In this document: piece after piece, positions 49,664-60,441 of the stretch
Position numbering within the stretch: the first letter of the stretch is position 1
Layout: each line of letters begins with the position of its first letter
NCBI GenBank assembly: GCA_948567375.1
Contig: OX419759.1
Span: 2,519,303 to 2,583,302 of the forward strand
Direction: 5' to 3'
DNA from: Lunularia cruciata
Taxonomy: Eukaryota > Streptophyta > Marchantiopsida > Lunulariales > Lunulariaceae
DNA length: 64,000 nucleotides
Notes under the pieces: model-generated
What the model was told of the DNA's origin: nothing
What the model saw: only the letters and a program-made list of their open reading frames with translations
Databases searched by the model: none
Position numbers and translations under genes: made by a program

Positions 49664-52600
49664 CTTGCACTCTAAGAAAGCTACTTTTAGGAAACTTCTT
49701 AAGAAGCTTCTCAAGAGCTTTGTATATTCCTTATAAATACCAAAGCCCAAGTTCATGCTAGGCATTTGGAGTTTCATTCATTCAAGAGTCCCCATGTGAA
49801 TTTTCACTTTGATCTTCCATTCTCTTATTTCTCTCCTTAGTCTTTTATATAGGTATAAGAGTAGAAATATGATGGATAGAGTTTATGGACAACCAAATAT
49901 TTTCACCAAACCATTAGGATTTTTGTATCCATGTACTACCTAAGCATCATTTCATACAATACATTATCTTATGCTTTGGGTAGAAGTTTTTGAATATGAT
50001 CACCTTATCCAATGAACCCTTGGTACTTCCAATTACAACTTATAGAAAATGGTAGATATGTTACACTTACATGTTAGCTTAAATAATTATAAATAATTTG
50101 ATAGAGTAGTAATCATGGTGGCAATTCCTAAAATTATCATTGATATGCAACAACAAATCAAGTACCTTACTTGATTGTTATAAGAACAAGATCATCAATA
50201 ATAAGAGCATATAAAGAGAGCACCATTTGAGAAAGAGAAGAGCAAATACCATTTCCAAAGCCCAAGGTATTTGAAAGCAAAAATCTATCAAGCAAAGTGG
50301 AGAATTTTGTATTTGATTGTGAATCCTATTTTGAAGTTACAAATCTTCAAGATGAATAGAGATAACTTCTCTTAACTTCAAGCCAATTGGATGGAATGGA
50401 AAAACTATGGTGGCAATTCAAAGTGGAGAAAGTTGAACGGTAATGTTTTGCACCAATCTTGACATGGGAAGGATTCAAGAGTGCAATGATTGGATAATTT
50501 TGTATAATGTTGCACAATCCAAACAAGATAGATTGGTCAAATTGAAGTAGATTGGTTTTGTAAAAAACTACATCACTCAATTTGAAAACACAATAATGCA
50601 AACTTTAGATATACTAGAAGGTGAAGCTTTGGATCAATTTGTGAGGGGTTTTAAGTCACACCAAATTGAAAATGACCATGTGAGATCCCACACACTTGGA
50701 GGAAGCCATGATATTGGCTAAGCACTTTGATTCTTTGATTGCAAAAACTTGGTCTTGACCTCAACTTTCATGGAACTTGCACACATATTACACACAAGTA
50801 GAGTAGCCAACACCACTGGAGATTGATGCTATCCAATAGAGACCACTTAGTATTACAAATAGAGAAATATTATAACAAAATAGTGGTTGCTTTTATTATC
50901 ACCAAATTGGGCATCATATTGTTGAATATCCACTCAACAATAGACAACCAACACAAATTGCCCAAATGGAGTTTGTGGAGTATGATGATCAAAGAAATGA
51001 ATTATTCCAATAGGAGGATTTGAGCCACTTACAAGGAACTTGATAAATTCCAATGAGATGGGAGGCTTGACTTATGCAAGTTTTTTTAACTTGCAAGGTA
51101 TGATATTTGATGGTGGTTGTAGGATTTTGCTTTATTTTGGAAGTCAAAGAATTGTATGTCTATGTAGTTAGCAAAAGAATTAAGTATTTGTATCAAGCCA
51201 ATAATTAGAAGTAGATTGATGATGGAGGATGGTAGAAATGGTTCTGCATTTTATACCTCACATCCTATTACATTCAAGTTTGAGATGGAGTATTTGGAAT
51301 TTATAAAGTTTGTAATTGCACCTCTATACTATGATTTCATTCTAGGTTTGTCTTGGCTTGAATGTTATAAGGTTCAATTTGATTGGACCCAATGAAAAAT
51401 ATAAGTACAATACCAGGGTAAAAATTAATGATTAGGTTATCTGGCACCTTTGAGTAAGCACCTTAGAATAATCAATCCCAAGATGGTAATTTTGTCAGTA
51501 AAGCAACTATAAAGCAAGCTTTGGAGGAAGATATTCCTATTTTTGTGATGTGGATCAAGCCAATTGTGCATGTAGAATATGATGAGGGCCAAAAGCCTCA
51601 TCAAGCAATGGCGGATCAAATAGTTCAAGAGTTTGGAGATGTGTTTTTGGATGATCTACCAAAGGGATTACCCTTCAATTATTTTATACCCTTCAAGACT
51701 GATTTATTGCTAGGAAGTACTTTAATGATTAGACTAATCTATTGACTCTCACCAAGGGAGTTAGACGAGCTTAAAATAACATTGACAAAGTTATTGGAGA
51801 AGGATTTCATATGATATACTATATGTGCTTGGGAAGCACCATTACTATTTTTCCCAAAGAAAGATGGAGGACTTGGCTTTTGTATTAATTACCATTGTCT
51901 CAATCAATAAACAATGAAGAATGCATATCTCTTGCCTCAAATTGATGACTTGTTAGATCAATTGAGTGGAGCATGATACTTCTCCAAGTTGGATCTCCAA
52001 AATGACTATTGGCAAATTCTCGTTAATATAGAGGATGTGCAAAATATTACCTTTTGCATAAGGTATGGGTATTTTGAATAGAGAGTTTTACCTTTTGGGT
52101 TCACTAATGCTCCAAAAATCTTCATGGATTAGATGTATCAAGTGTTGGATGTGCTATTGAATCAACATATGGTGGTGTTCTTTTATGATATTTTAATCTA
52201 TAGCAACATGAAGGTAGAACATGCAAATCATGTGCAAGAAGTCCTAAGACTACCATGTTAATGAAATTTTTATTACAAGAAGTCAAAGTGTGCCTCTTGG
52301 CACAAAGAAGTTGACTTCTTGGGTCAAAAGTCTCATCATCAGAGGCAATCAAGATGGAAAAGGAGAAGATCAAGGCCATTATTCATTACCCTACTCCAAA
52401 GGATACCATAAAAGTGCAGGTATTTCATAGATTGCAAGTTTTTACCAACGGTTCATCCACTACTATGCTCATGTAATTGCACCATTGACCAATCTCTTAG
52501 GGAAGACCTCGAGCTTTTAGTGGACCATCAAGCACAAAGAAGTATTCTAAAAGCTAAAACATATGGTGTCTTCAAGACCTATTCTTCAACCATATGATCT

Positions 52601-54475
52601 TCCACTACATTGTGTGGTTGATTTTGATGCTTCTAACTTTGCCATTGGAGTTGTGTTGTATCATGAATTTCCAGATGGGTTACAACCTATTGTCTTTGTG
52701 TCTCACCAACTAAACATTGTATAAAAGAATTACTTTGCCCAAGATTGAGAACAACTAACAATTGTATATGCCACCAAGGTATGGAGGCACTTGGGGAAAC
52801 AAGTGATCATGTAGACTGATCACAAACCCTTGTTATAGACATTATATGTGGAGCACTTGAAGAGCCAACATCGTCAATGGGAGGAACAACTATAGTTGTT
52901 TGATATCAAACTTGAGTACAAACCTGATAAGTTCCATGTCATCATTGATACCTTATCATGATAACCTGATTTGAAGTCTCTTCTTCTTATCATGGTAGCA
53001 ATGATGATAATGTCAATTGACTTATAAGTCAAATCAAGTTTAAGACCCCTTTACAACAAGACCTATTCTTTCAAATGATATAAGGTCATCTTGCAACACA
53101 AACAAGAAATTTAACATCTTTGTCTTCAAGGAAGGCCTTCTATTCTTTGAGAACCAGATCTATGTTCTAGCCAAGGGTGATCTACAACTTGTGCACATTC
53201 AATAAGCCTATGACATACCAATCATTGGTTGCATGGATATGGACAAGACTTTGGGTACCCTATAATGCCAATGGTGGTGGTCCAACATGGCACAACATGT
53301 TTGAGAGTTTGTTTGATCTTGTGAGAGCTACCAATGCAACAAGGCTAGCATAAAGGAACTGAGTGGACTCCTTCAACCACTTCTTATCCCATTTGTTTGA
53401 TGGGAACACCTGAGCTTAGATCTCATTATATCCTTGTCCAAGGTAAAGCAAGGTCACAAAAATCATGGTGTTTGTGGATAAGCTTAATTAGCAAATCCAT
53501 TTGGAACCAACCTTTGATACAATGGGTGTTTCAACATTGGCCGAGATCTACTTTGACAATGTCTTTAAGCATCATGAGGTGCCTTGCATACTCATCTTTG
53601 ACCGTGATCCTTGATTCATTGGAAAATTTTAGGCAAGCCCTTTTCCAACTACTTGGCACCAAGCTTACTTTGTCCATAGTTTATCATCCTCAAATTCATG
53701 GACAAACCAAACATGCAAATCTCACCTTGGAGGATATGCTTTGTGCCTTTGTTAACATTCACCATATAATTCACCATTCCACCATTCTTATAAATGTTGA
53801 GTTTACCTAGAATAATTCCAAACATGCAAATATCAGATTCTCTTTCTTCTTCCTAAATTTTGGTCAAGACCCACTTGTTCCAAATTTCCTTTTTACTCTT
53901 CCTCCATCTCATGTCTATCATATTTCTGCCTTCTTGACCATAATATCCCTACAACAAGCCAAATCTCATCTCTTTGTTACTCAAAATCATCAAAAATAAC
54001 AACATTGTCATGATTTCACCTTTCAACTTGGAGATAAGGTCATGCTTTCTTCTAGTAACCTACCCTTCCCACTTGATACCCAAGTTTGAATAGGTCTATT
54101 TGATGTCATTCAAGTCATTTTTCTTATTGCTTATTAATTTGCCTTGCCTTGCCTTATACAAATCCACCCTATCTTTTATGTTTCCAAGTTGAAACCCTTT
54201 TGTTTCTAATCCATTTTCTTTTTCCTCTCATATCCAACCTCCCTCCTCTTCCGATCTTTATCAATGATCATGGGGAGTAAGAAGTTGCTAGTATCCTTGC
54301 ATGTCACTACATTCAATGTGTCCAACAACAACATACTGAGTACAAAGTCTTTTGGAAGGGTATCCTCATCATGATGCCACTTGAGAGCCTCTTTTTATCT
54401 CTAGAATGCACCAACGGCCATCCAAGAGTTTGAAGTTTCCATGGTGACGAGGACATCACAAACTAGTGGAGAATA

Positions 54476-54982
54476 TGTAATAATATGGATTTCACAAAAA
54501 AATTAATCAAGACTAAATAAATAGACAATAGGTAAAACTAGCCAAAACTTATAAGAATATTCTAGAAGCATCTAGGAAGCTACTTGGTATCTCCCAAGTA
54601 TCAAGTAATATGCATGCCAAGTAGTGACTTCGAGGAAGAATCTTCTTGGGAAGCTTCTTGACTAGTTTAGCTTACACACCAAGTAGATGGCTTCTAGAAA
54701 GAAGCTTCTTGGGATGCTTCCCAACTAGCTTAGCTTGCACGCTAAGTGGACAACTTCTAGAAGGAAGTTTCTAGAGAAGTTTCCCGATTGGCTTGGCTTG
54801 CACTCTAAGAAGGTGACTTTTAGGAAACTTCTTGTGAAGCTTTTCAAGAGTCTTGTATGTTTTCTATAAATACCAAAGCCCAAGCTCATGCTAGACATTT
54901 GGAGTTTTTTTCATTCAAGAGTCCCAATATGATCTTTCATGTTGATGTTCTAGTCTCCTATTTCTCTCCTTGGTGTTTTACA
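54476..54982 (+). repeat. 3' LTR of the full-length family C copy
   Basis: 507 bp, starting TGTAATAATATGG and ending TTTTACA. Rich in near-repeats of an AAGCTTCTTGGGAAGC-type motif and has a TATAAATA box near 54864. The 5' LTR without its nested insertion is about 493 bp. Confidence 0.85.
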
Positions 54983-55420
54983 CTCACTATAGAGAGCACA
55001 CTAGAGCACCAACACTCTAAAGTAGAGGCACATCACACAAACATGGTGCATAAATATTAAGCAAAGAATGGAGGGGGTCCAATCACCAAAATTTCAAACT
55101 AAACCATTCATCTCATAAATCACACTGGACTTGAAGCTTCTCAAGAATCTTATATGTTTTCTATAAATGCCAAAGCCCAAGCTCATGTTAGAAATTTTAA
55201 GTTTTTCTCCTTCAAGAGTCTCAATATGATATTTAATGTTGATTTTCCATTCTCCTATTTCCCTCCTTGTTGTTTTACACTCACTATCAAGAGCACACTA
55301 GAGCACCAACCCTCTAAAGTAGAGGCACCTCACACAAACATGGTGCACAAACATAAAACAAAGAATGGAGGGGGCCAATCACAAGAAGTTTAAATTAAAC
55401 CCTTCATCTCATAAATCAAT
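54837..55420 (+). repeat. Tandem duplication (~296 bp) of a C LTR tail plus flank
   Basis: GAAGCTT followed by the LTR end, CTCACTAT and ~150 bp of flank (54837-55132) is repeated from 55133 with a period of 296-297 bp. The second copy includes LTR-end sequence ending at 55279 and the same flank. The duplication must post-date insertion of the C copy because it spans the LTR-flank junction. Confidence 0.85.
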
Positions 55421-55759
55421 ATTGGAATGACTCTACCACCATTTGAGATTTGACATAATATGAGTATCTACCAACTCTTAAGCTACCAAGATCACCAAGG
55501 ATAGGATCAAATTGCCTCTCCTTGCCAAAGTTACACACATATATATGTATCATTCCATTAATCACTAGGACAACAAGTGAAAGTGGACCAATTGGCTAGC
55601 GCACTAGTCTAGGAACCCAAGATCTAGGGTTCAAACATTGTTGCGCATAATCTAGAAAGATATATAGATTTTACCAAATAGTATTCAAAATCTTATCTAA
55701 ACTAGTTAACCTCATGCAAACAAGCTGACCCTTTTGTAGCCTCTCTAGCCCACTATCTA
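55421..55759. other. Non-coding stretch with a tRNA-like segment
   Basis: No gene recognised. Contains the tRNA-like segment listed separately. The left part probably continues the flank of lineage E copy 2, and the right part leads into the duplicated kinase fragment. Confidence 0.35.
55575..55640 (+). repeat. Possible tRNA-derived SINE head (pol III boxes)
   Basis: GGACCAATTGGCTAGCGCAC (about 55585-55604) resembles a tRNA A box, and GGGTTCAAAC (55628-55637) a B box, about 35 bp apart as in tRNA-type promoters. The sequence cannot fold as a full tRNA by eye. No defined tail or target duplication was found. It may instead be a decayed tRNA gene. Confidence 0.4.
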
Positions 55760-55764
55760 TTGTT

Positions 55765-56310
55765 GAAAGGTCCAAAACATCTCATGATCAGAGTCCATCA
55801 CTCTAAACTAGAGTACCAATTTTGAGAGCTTTTCCCACTACACTAAGGCCATGGAGATCTAATGCTGTAATGTGTTTGGAATCCATACTACATGTGACAC
55901 CTCTAACCTCGTACCAATAGTAAGATACATTTTTAGACAGAACACATGGCCCAACAGAATTAGCACAATGCCATGAATCTAGTGCAACACATGTATAAGT
56001 GATGTTCATCCGGAAGTACCACCGCATATCTCCTTCTCTAATTGTGCTGGTTAATGCAGCCCATGTTGTTATGCTAGCAGCTTGCTCATGAGAACCACAA
56101 ACAAACTCAGCAACACACCTAATATTCCAGCTTCTAGCTGAAGTTCATAAAACTCACATCAAATTTCTTTGCCCGTTGCAACATCTAGGCCGATTCAATG
56201 CTTCATCCACAACAGACTGCTGTCTATCATTTGCAATTGAAGTTGTAGATGAAAATCTGCCTACTACCCTCTCCAAGATGGACTTAATGCTTAAGTCCAA
56301 TAAAAAACAC
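55765..56310 (-). pseudogene. 5' fragment of a receptor kinase gene, decayed
   Basis: Corresponds to residues ~1-165 of the kinase encoded at 3488-6631. Matching blocks include 'GVTCSMDSKHITALDLHGL' (intact gene: GVTCTKDSKHVAALDLHGL) and 'RFSSTTSIANDRQQS' (intact gene: GFSSATSTANDRQQS). The position of Met1 in the intact gene is not ATG here, and the frame is shifted between the N-terminal part (56154-56360) and the LRR-proximal part (55803-56027), with an extra block near 56165-56190. No LRRs, membrane segment or kinase domain follow. It cannot make a receptor. Confidence 0.88.
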
Positions 56311-56952
56311 AACACTTGACTTGCGATGCGTTTTGAGTGTATGCTAAACACTTGAACCACATTGAGTTCAACTGCATAACTTCATGATACATAACCAGGC
56401 CTGCTTATAATAGGCGGGTAGGGTTTTCAATGCCTAACTAACCTAAATTAATTCTTGTGAGGCACCTGAATTAAGGCCCGTTTGCACCATGGCAAAACCC
56501 TATTAAACTACACTAATCCCAAGCTCAAACTCTAGTGGCGTTGGGAGAACCACTGGGTGAGCTAGGATTGCTCCCGCTCTTGCATAAAATCTGGCACATA
56601 TGCTCTACAATGACCACCAGCTGAACGAGAGGATCTGCCCGAGTGGTGTGATTGAATTGCAAGAAAATAACCATATGAGCATGAAGTGCTTTCTCCATCA
56701 AGGTAGACTCAAGGCGGGCTTGCTCATCCTTCACAACTTCAACACAAATGTCACAAATGTACCTTGCGCAAAGCACAACACACACACACACTTGCTATGT
56801 AGGCATGGGTACACTCCTCCACAAATCCAAAACACTCACAAGGTTGCATTTGTTCTTGAAATTTATCAACTTGAGTGGCACATACGGCGGCAAGGCCAGT
56901 ACCTTCAAACACTCCTCTCAGAAGAGTATTCCCAGCCTGACTCAGAACTATT

Positions 56953-57425
56953 GATGCCATTTCTCTGAAGTTGAATTCTTCCTCCATTCTAAGAAATAGG
57001 TACACCTTCTGCTCCTCATTGTCTTCTTCCACAACCTTGTTGGGACTTCTCAGCTATTAGTCTCTCGATTTTTTGTGCTCTTCTTCCCTGTTTGCTTGTT
57101 TGATTCTCAACTATTGATGCCATTTCTCCAAAGTTGAATCCTTCTTCCTTTCTAAGAAATTGGTACACCTTCTACTCCTTGTTGTCTTCTTCCATGACCT
57201 CTTTGGGATTTCTTGAGTATTAGTCTCTCAATTTTCCTTGCTCTTTTGCCTTGTTTTTTTGTCTAATTCACAGCTACTGATGCCATTTCTCCGAAGTTGA
57301 ATTTTTCCTTCATTCTAAGAAACCGGTACACCTTCTACTCCTCGTTGTCTTCTTCCATGACCTCTTTGGGACTTCTTAGGTATCAATCTCTCAATTTCCC
57401 CTCCTCTTCTTCCTTGTTTGCTTAT
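56953..57425. repeat. Tandem repeat, three 163-bp units, in the hAT 5' region
   Basis: GATGCCATTTCTC recurs at 56953, 57116 and 57279, an exact 163-bp period; the third unit is slightly short. On the minus strand each unit can be read as a variant of 'EEFNFREMASI', and a 93-residue frame (56751-57032) begins in the first unit, so the block might derive from a captured coding fragment. Because 163 is not a multiple of three, the reading frame changes from unit to unit. Confidence 0.85.
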
Positions 57426-57426
57426 C

Positions 57427-57546
57427 AAAGAACAAGCGCAGCTCTGCCTACATCAAGTTCAATGTCAAAGAACAAGCAGAGCTCTGCCTACGTCAAGCTC
57501 AATGTTGAAGAACAAGCGCAGCTCTGCCTACGTCAAGGCCAATGAT
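57427..57546 (+). repeat. Three 40-bp tandem units at the transposase start
   Basis: AAGAACAAGCGCAGCTCTGC recurs with a 40-bp period from 57427, 57467 and 57507. Only the third unit is in frame with the transposase; the second has its own ATG (57462) in a different frame. Confidence 0.85.
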
Positions 57547-59560
57547 GCTAAATATGGTTTGAAATTTATCTCCTGTTGTATTTCTACTTCAGTTGTCAAT
57601 GAGATGCAATGTCTTTTTTACATCATGTTTGGTCGTGAGGAGAATCTTGGTGCAAAATGCAAGGTCACCACTAATGTGCAAGGGTAGAGTGCACCATTTT
57701 GGTACAACAACATTGAGTTTCACATGAAGAGCAGCACGCTCTCAAATATGGACAGCATGAAAAAGCTACAATCAAAATTGGAGCAAGAGCATTTCTTTGA
57801 TGAGGTCGAGGCCCCTTTTAGAAGCACTCTTAGGGCTCACTTTGTCTATGAAGCTGCGGGAAATTGTGAGATTATCTTCATTATCAATAAAGAAATCATT
57901 GAAGTAATTGTTGGTGAGATGATGTATTCAATGGAGGATAAGGCCAATGATGTTAATGATGATGACAAGCAAGAGCTTGCATTTGGGAGTGAGGCCAAAC
58001 ATGCAATTGTGGTTGCTAACTGCCGTGCCAATTGCTATAAAGGCAAAGCAGCAAGCGTTGGCATTTTTCAAACCCAACAAGCTAGTAGATAATGACAAAG
58101 TGCCTTCTTCCTATACTGTCACAATTGCAAAATCCAAAACACATCTCCTCCACCTTGCCATTCTATATGTTGCATATGGAGCATCATTCCGCATGACAGC
58201 AAACATCATTGGCGAGACATATGAAGTCCTATCTACTTTGTCATTGCGTTCTTGCTCTTGTGAGAATGTCAGTAGCTTTGTTAGGATAGTTTGTGCCACC
58301 AACTTTCAACAAATATCAGAGCTCCTAAAGAAAACTTGGGCATTTTTGTTAGCACTGGACTCAGCATCACACCAGAGCACATCATATTTGGATGTTTTTC
58401 TTTGTGTGTATGTGGAGATTAAGCGCATTGTTGTCAACCTACATGGGTGCATATTGCCAATTTTTTACCAACACACAGGTGAAGTCATGTTCAACATGAT
58501 TTCTCAGTTTCTTGATGTACTCTACCTTCATTGGAGAATTTTTCTTCTTGGTGTGTCAAGAGATGGAGCTCAAAATATGACAAGACATGTTGTTGGCATC
58601 GTGACAAAGCTTCAAGTAGAACTTCATGATGATTGTGATCTGATCCAAATCTGGTGCAAAGCGCATTAGCTTGATCTAGTTATGCACCATATCATGAATG
58701 GAGTTGTGAAGGAGCACTTCTTCTTTGTGATAACGGGTTTCATTTCACATCTCATGCGACAATAGAACCTGATTGCAAAAATGAGTACAACATGCTCCCG
58801 TGTTGTAAACCAATGGCTTTCTACAGACAAATTTACAACTTGGTTCAAGAAGCATTGGCCTGAGCTTCTATCTTACATTGAGTTGATGCAGCCTATGAGT
58901 TCCCTGCCTCAAATTTGGTGGGTGTACCTTCTTGCCATAGATACCTTCACGGTAAACAATGCCAAAAATTTTTGCAAGATTCAAGGCTTGATGACCTTAT
59001 TATCACAATAGTATGCAGAGCTCAATGCTCTCATTGGCATGTTCATTGAAGATCTATGTATTAATGGCCCATTGACAAAAAAAATGATTTCTGTCCTAGA
59101 TGTGACAACGCATATCATAAGAGATTGCTATGCACTTGCACTTTGGAATAAGCATGAATTTGTTGTCGAACTCACATCATGGGTTGAAGGCATTCTTGAC
59201 ATTACCATTGAGATGGACTGTAATGAGTTGTTGCAAAATGTTGGTCTAGTCTTTGTTGAAGCATGTGCTCAATATTATTGCAATGAGCCGTTGTTGTATG
59301 AGGGCATTGATGGTTGTAACCAATAGACATCATTTGACAATGCCTGGACCTTACTCAGTTCTTGGTTTCCAAACTTAGTCTAGTTTTGTGGTGGCATTGC
59401 AACTATATTTCCTGGCATGAGTATAATGGAATCTGACTTCTCTATTTTGAGGTGGGAGAAAGGTGATCACCATAAGAGTCTCTCAGACTTTGGACTTGAA
59501 GGTGTGTTGCAGGCAAAGTAGTATATGAAAATTGAGGCACTTACAGATGATGATAATTGA
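57502..59560 (+). pseudogene. hAT transposase, decayed
   Basis: The frame can be followed from ATG 57502 ('MLKNKRSSAYVKANDAKYG') to TGA 59558-59560, about 685 codons. It has a DDE/RNase H-like core with 'LALDSASHQSTSYLDV' (first Asp), 'LGVSRDGAQNMT' (second Asp), the hAT-type 'IWCKAH' Cys/His motif, and a C-terminal hAT dimerisation-like end with 'SIMESDFSILRWEKG'. It is inactivated by seven in-frame TAG codons (57685, 58667, 58763, 59009, 59324, 59381, 59519) and one frameshift between about 58030 and 58100. Otherwise the whole length is retained. It would have excised and reinserted the element. From memory the protein resembles hAT-like transposases common in Phytophthora; this is not verified. 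Confidence 0.88.
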
Positions 59561-60441
59561 GGAGCAACCTTGCTTCTTGTATTACAATCTATAGAGTGAT
59601 TGGTAATGCTGCTAATGTACATCTTGTTGCACAAATTTCTTTTCTAATTCTCATTTATTGGCCTTCAATCTTGACTAAATGTGTACCGCCTAAATTAATT
59701 CTGAAATGGCACCTATATTAAGCTAATTTAGGTAATTCTATTGATTGCCTATAATAAGCAGGCCTATAAATAACATATCTAAACATGTAAGTGTCTGATA
59801 ATCCAATCATACATCCAATGTTGCGGTATAAGTGGACACTCCATCTTTCTAGTTTGCTATAGGGAACTACCAAGTAGTAAAGGCAAAAAGATACTCAAAT
59901 TTTGTTCTCCAAATTTCCATTTCTTTGATATTTTCTAGATTCTGTTTGGAACTCCTTTCACCAACTTGGATTTGTTTGACTTTAGCACAAATATTTTTCA
60001 GGCTCCTTGTACACTGGTTTATGTGGGACATCAGGTGCACAAAAGCCTATGTTTGTTGTCAAAGATCCAAAGCTGATTGGCTAGTGCATTCAAGAGGGAC
60101 CATTACGTTTAACCACAGTGCATGTATTCAATCGAGATGTGATGAAGGTTTTTATGCCAAAATGCTGAAAATGCATTATGATATCAAAGGTGTTTGACTA
60201 AATGTCCCTATATTTTCATGTTTGTATCTCCACATATAGTAGATGTAATTTTATTGTACAAAAATGAAGCATAGATACCTTTGGCAGATATATTTTTCCC
60301 AGATCATTCCGTCCAATAAGCACACCCGTAGATGAAACTGAAAATTATATTTATTTCTCATACTTACAAGTGAAAACTAGCAAAACCACCAAAAGAAACC
60401 ACCACAAGAACTAACATGTTGAACTTATAGAGAATGGTCTA

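Larger units (their letters stand above)
48603..54982 (+). mobile_element. Gypsy family C, full-length copy with target duplication
   Basis: Flanked by a perfect 5-bp duplication CTCAC (48598-48602 and 54983-54987). 5' LTR 48603-49849 (holding a solo LTR), primer-like site at 49850-49862 (resembling TGGTATCAGAGC), gag (~50000-51050), protease (~51060-51400), RT (~51780-52330), RNase H (~52520-52950), integrase (~53200-54150), chromodomain-like block (~54290-54420), polypurine-like tract (GTGGAGAATA, up to 54475) and 3' LTR 54476-54982. Heavily broken and older than A and B. Confidence 0.88.
56396..59766 (+). mobile_element. hAT-superfamily DNA transposon, complete ends, inactive
   Basis: 3371 bp. 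Terminal inverted repeats of ~20 bp: left CAGGCCTGCTTATAATAGGC, right (reverse complement) TAGGCCTGCTTATTATAGGC. It is flanked by an 8-bp duplication TACATAAC (56388-56395) and TAAATAAC (59767-59774) with one difference. The unfilled site is present in the intact kinase locus at 6718-6725. Subterminal direct copies of CCTAAATTAATTCT occur near both ends (about 56441 and 59690). The body has a 5' region with tandem repeats and a decayed transposase gene. Size, 8-bp duplication and the CAGGC.. end fit hAT. Confidence 0.93.
55760..60441 (-). repeat. Duplicated 5' end and promoter of the receptor kinase, split by hAT
   Basis: 55760-56395 plus 59767-60441 are collinear with 6110-7366: the first ~160 codons, the start region and ~700 bp of upstream sequence of the intact kinase gene. 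Orientation is the same as the intact gene. The right edge is cut by a family C LTR, so the duplication may have been longer. Divergence is obvious along the whole length, so it is not recent. Confidence 0.9.

Noticed and set aside
56525-57032. Minus-strand frames (88 and 93 residues) in the 5' part of the hAT element
   Set aside because: They overlap the 163-bp tandem array and have no known domain; kept only as a hint of a captured fragment.
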